Source of the DNA: Methanoregulaceae archaeon
GTDB taxonomy: Archaea; Halobacteriota; Methanomicrobia; Methanomicrobiales; Methanospirillaceae
Direction of reading: 5' to 3'
DNA length: 19,109 nt
Assembly (NCBI GenBank): GCA_028679405.1
Contig: JAJRBP010000278.1
Coordinates: 1 to 19,109, forward strand
The notes below the pieces were generated by a model that was not told the origin of the DNA, ran no database searches, and saw nothing but the letters and a program-made list of their open reading frames with translations. Numbering within the stretch: position 1 is the stretch's first letter; each line of letters opens with the position of its first letter. The position numbers and the translations under genes were made by a program. Shown one piece after another: positions 18,455-19,109 of the stretch.

Positions 18455-19109
18455 GCGGTTCTGCTTCAACCTGCTGGGCGACCGGGTAAAGTCGAAGAGG
18501 GACAAATACGCCTCCCTGCGGAACGATATACTTTCTGCCCGGATCCGCACTCCGTTTGAGGTCTATCTTTCGACGGCCCTGGTAAGCTCGATCATCGTGG
18601 GACTGATCAGTGCCGTTGTTATCGGCGCGTTCACGTTTTTATTAAACCTCACGAAGATGGTTACCTACAGGGGAGCCGTTCCGGATTTCCTCATCCCGCT
18701 TTCACAGCACAGCCTCATTTTAGGAACCATCGCCGTGACTATCATCTCCCTGATTGTATTCGGCGGAGTCACTTACCTGATCTTCATATTGTACCCCTCC
18801 ATCGTGGCCGGTGGCCGTAAGAGGAATATCGACGCCACTCTTCCGTACGCCATCAACTACATCACGGCAATGTCTACCGCAGGTATTCCCCCGGCGGAGG
18901 TCTTCCGGCAGCTCGCCAGCAGTACCATATACGGTGAGAGCTCGGTTGAAGCGAGGTACATCACCCGTGAGATCGACATGTTCGGCAAAGACCTAATCGA
19001 TGCACTCAGGATTACCTCGACCTCCACCCCAAGTCTCCGGATGAAGGAGTTCATCCAGGGCACAATGGGGAGCATCGCGAGCGGAAGTAACCTTACCACG
19101 TATTTCCGG
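18441..19109 (+). CDS. TadC/FlaJ-like pilus membrane platform protein (3' partial)
   Basis: The first 223 codons of the membrane platform that works with the secretion ATPase. The ATG at 18441 lies inside the last codons of the ATPase gene, in another frame, and the frame is still open at the window end. Two TM segments flank a short loop: about residues 43-68 (STALVSSIIVGLISAVVIGA) and 93-120 (ILGTIAVTIISLIVFGGVTY). The following RKRNIDATLPYAINYITAMS with STAGIPPAEVFRQL is the conserved cytoplasmic start of the GspF/T2SSF domain. Family members have further TM segments beyond the window. Translation is coupled to the ATPase by overlap. Pilin genes may follow downstream. Confidence 0.9.
   Translation, partial: MNSYERFCFNLLGDRVKSKRDKYASLRNDILSARIRTPFEVYLSTALVSSIIVGLISAVVIGAFTFLLNLTKMVTYRGAVPDFLIPLSQHSLILGTIAVTIISLIVFGGVTYLIFILYPSIVAGGRKRNIDATLPYAINYITAMSTAGIPPAEVFRQLASSTIYGESSVEARYITREIDMFGKDLIDALRITSTSTPSLRMKEFIQGTMGSIASGSNLTTYFR

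Overview
The window comes from a methanogenic euryarchaeon, most likely of the order Methanomicrobiales. Evidence for Archaea is the RNA polymerase largest subunit split into A' and A'', a ribosomal protein L30e, a short two-KH NusA, an archaeal-type leucyl-tRNA synthetase, TATA-type promoters and several starts with no Shine-Dalgarno sequence. The order-level placement is an inference from gene content (a DUF473-like gene, MinD and roadblock genes, an archaeal pilus ATPase) and not from a database match.

Region 1 (1-3990, + strand) is the end of the transcription-apparatus operon: the 3' part of rpoA1 (A'), then rpoA2 (A''), rpl30e and nusA, packed with gaps or overlaps of a few bases and ending in a T-rich tract. 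Region 2 (about 3990-6120) holds tRNA-Arg(UCU) on the minus strand, a minus-strand pair (PAC2-family protein, then a DUF473-like protein) and a divergent 103-aa unknown gene. Region 3 (6118-11966, minus strand) reads as one operon: prepilin peptidase, hisI, a PIN-ATPase-KH protein, leuS, with gaps of 6-25 bases.

Region 4 (12128-19109) is the most interesting part. It centres on a 214-base divergent intergenic region (15147-15360). Leftward run four genes: an N-terminal sensor-like domain with a disordered linker (196 aa), a membrane-anchored roadblock-like protein (172 aa), a MinD-type ATPase with an amphipathic C-terminus (263 aa) and a 69-aa one-TM protein with a cytoplasmic helix. Rightward run two soluble roadblock/LC7 proteins, then a 742-aa type II/IV secretion (pilus) ATPase with a long N-terminal extension, and its TadC/FlaJ-like membrane platform, cut by the window end. 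A separate 205-aa protein (12128-12745) seems to join the same sensor-like domain to a beta-sandwich domain. A prepilin peptidase of the class that processes archaeal pilins lies about 4 kb away.

Taken together, region 4 looks like a type IV pilus-like machine with a dedicated spatial or activity control module built from three roadblock-type proteins and a MinD-family ATPase, with no Ras-like GTPase visible in the window. Roadblock and MinD proteins are known separately as polarity factors (MglB in Myxococcus, MinD4 in Haloferax). That they act together on this machine is an inference from gene order.
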